64,000 nucleotides of DNA. It comes from Pseudomonas proteolytica. Its GTDB lineage: Bacteria > Pseudomonadota > Gammaproteobacteria > Pseudomonadales > Pseudomonadaceae. The position numbers and the translations under genes are program-made. Location: positions 1-64,000 of the forward strand of contig NZ_VFEV01000039.1 of assembly GCF_007858275.1 (NCBI RefSeq), written 5' to 3'. Positions 63,606 to 64,000 of the stretch are shown piece after piece. The notes under the pieces are model-generated. The model was not told the DNA's origin. It worked only from the letters and a program-made list of their open reading frames with translations, and searched no databases. The number at the start of each line of letters is the position of its first letter. Position 1 is the first letter of the stretch.

Positions 63606-63923
63606 ATGGACAATCCTTTTCAGCTGATCACCGACACGTTCACCCCAAAGTACCGGGTCAACCTGAGCATCCAGCGCCTGGACGGCAGCATCATGCTGAC
63701 CCTCTCCGACGACAGCGGCGTGGTTGCCAAACGCATGATCAGCGCCGAACAGCGCAACGACCCACAACGCCTCAAACGCCTGGTGCAAAGCGTGCAATTC
63801 GGTATTGCCATTGAACAGGGGCACAGCGCCATGGAGATCCTGGCGGTAATGACCGACGGCGACAGTCACAAACTGCTGCAGCGCCCGCCGAGCAACCGGC
63901 CGCCGATCACGGCCGGGCTCTGA
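63606..63923 (+). CDS. DUF3509 family protein, 105 aa
   Basis: A small soluble protein with the DUF3509 pattern ('YRVNLSIQRLDGSIMLTLSD', 'GVVAKRMISAEQ'). The family is largely limited to pseudomonads, and no function is known. It is a single gene between the serine operon and a convergent gene at the window edge. Confidence 0.85.
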   Translation: MDNPFQLITDTFTPKYRVNLSIQRLDGSIMLTLSDDSGVVAKRMISAEQRNDPQRLKRLVQSVQFGIAIEQGHSAMEILAVMTDGDSHKLLQRPPSNRPPITAGL

Positions 63924-63924
63924 C

Positions 63925-64000
63925 TCAGGACTCGGACTTTTCCTTGACCGATGGGTAGCGCGACGACGCAAAACGCACCACCAGGATGGCAAACGCCAGC
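63925..64000 (-). CDS. C-terminal end of a gene cut by the window edge
   Basis: On the minus strand an open frame enters from the right edge and stops at 63925. The 24 visible residues are LAFAILVVRFASSR followed by YPSVKEKSES. A hydrophobic stretch then a charged tail suggests the end of a membrane protein. Too short to name. It is convergent with the DUF3509 gene with one base between the stops. Confidence 0.5.
   Translation of the reverse strand, partial: LAFAILVVRFASSRYPSVKEKSES

Overview
The window looks like a chromosomal segment of a Pseudomonas of the fluorescens group. Three things point there: the rRNA leader and boxA at the left edge, the many REP/REPIN palindromes of the type 'gtgggagcgggcttgc', and a gene set typical of that group (cyoABCDE, bphO-bphP, fecIRA, sdaA/sdaC, DUF3509, the FoxB-like PepSY module). 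Nothing resembling a prophage, transposase or CRISPR array was found.

Layout. 1-250: promoters and boxA leader of an rRNA operon running off the left edge (minus strand). 400-3031: two AraC-type regulators and two small proteins, one with a bacterial PH domain. 3133-10361: a DMT exporter coupled to a B12-binding radical SAM enzyme, then a phosphonoacetaldehyde locus (reductase, organophosphate-type MFS carrier broken by an in-frame TGA, LysR regulator, phnX). 10487-13367: small cytochrome c, two unknown proteins and an SDR that lacks the catalytic Tyr. 13524-16960: single-domain response regulator, heme oxygenase and bacteriophytochrome kinase, a red/far-red light sensing set. 17412-20495: PhoD-like phosphatase and a PAS-GGDEF cyclase.

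20512-21727 is six full copies plus one partial copy of a ~193-bp tandem repeat. 21769-23802 encodes a five-haem cytochrome fusing an AdhB-like tri-haem part to a TsdA-like di-haem part. 23968-33862 is an arginine-transaminase-pathway-like locus: an AruI-like decarboxylase, a LysR regulator with a recognisable operator and divergent promoter, a four-gene amino-acid ABC transporter, AruH-like transaminase, a YtcJ-like amidohydrolase and a translationally coupled COG0523 GTPase.

34864-39685 is the cytochrome bo3 operon cyoABCDE (minus strand), followed by dsbB. 41228-44106 is a nitric-oxide defence pair, flavohaemoglobin and NorR/FhpR, with a sigma-54 promoter and three GT-N7-AC sites between them. 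44147-47773 holds a DMT transporter, an AraC regulator and DacB (PBP4), with a duplicated REPIN that supplies the end of two genes. 47840-58716 holds two iron surface-signalling systems placed back to back: DUF3649-PepSY reductase-DUF3325-FecI-FecR-[L36 paralogue]-TonB receptor leftwards, and fecI-fecR-fecA rightwards, with a Fur-like box before each. 58916-63923 has a ribosome hibernation factor, LysR, sdaA-sdaC for serine catabolism, and a DUF3509 protein. The window ends in the C-terminus of an unidentified minus-strand gene.

All family calls come from reading the translated sequence by eye; no database search was run.
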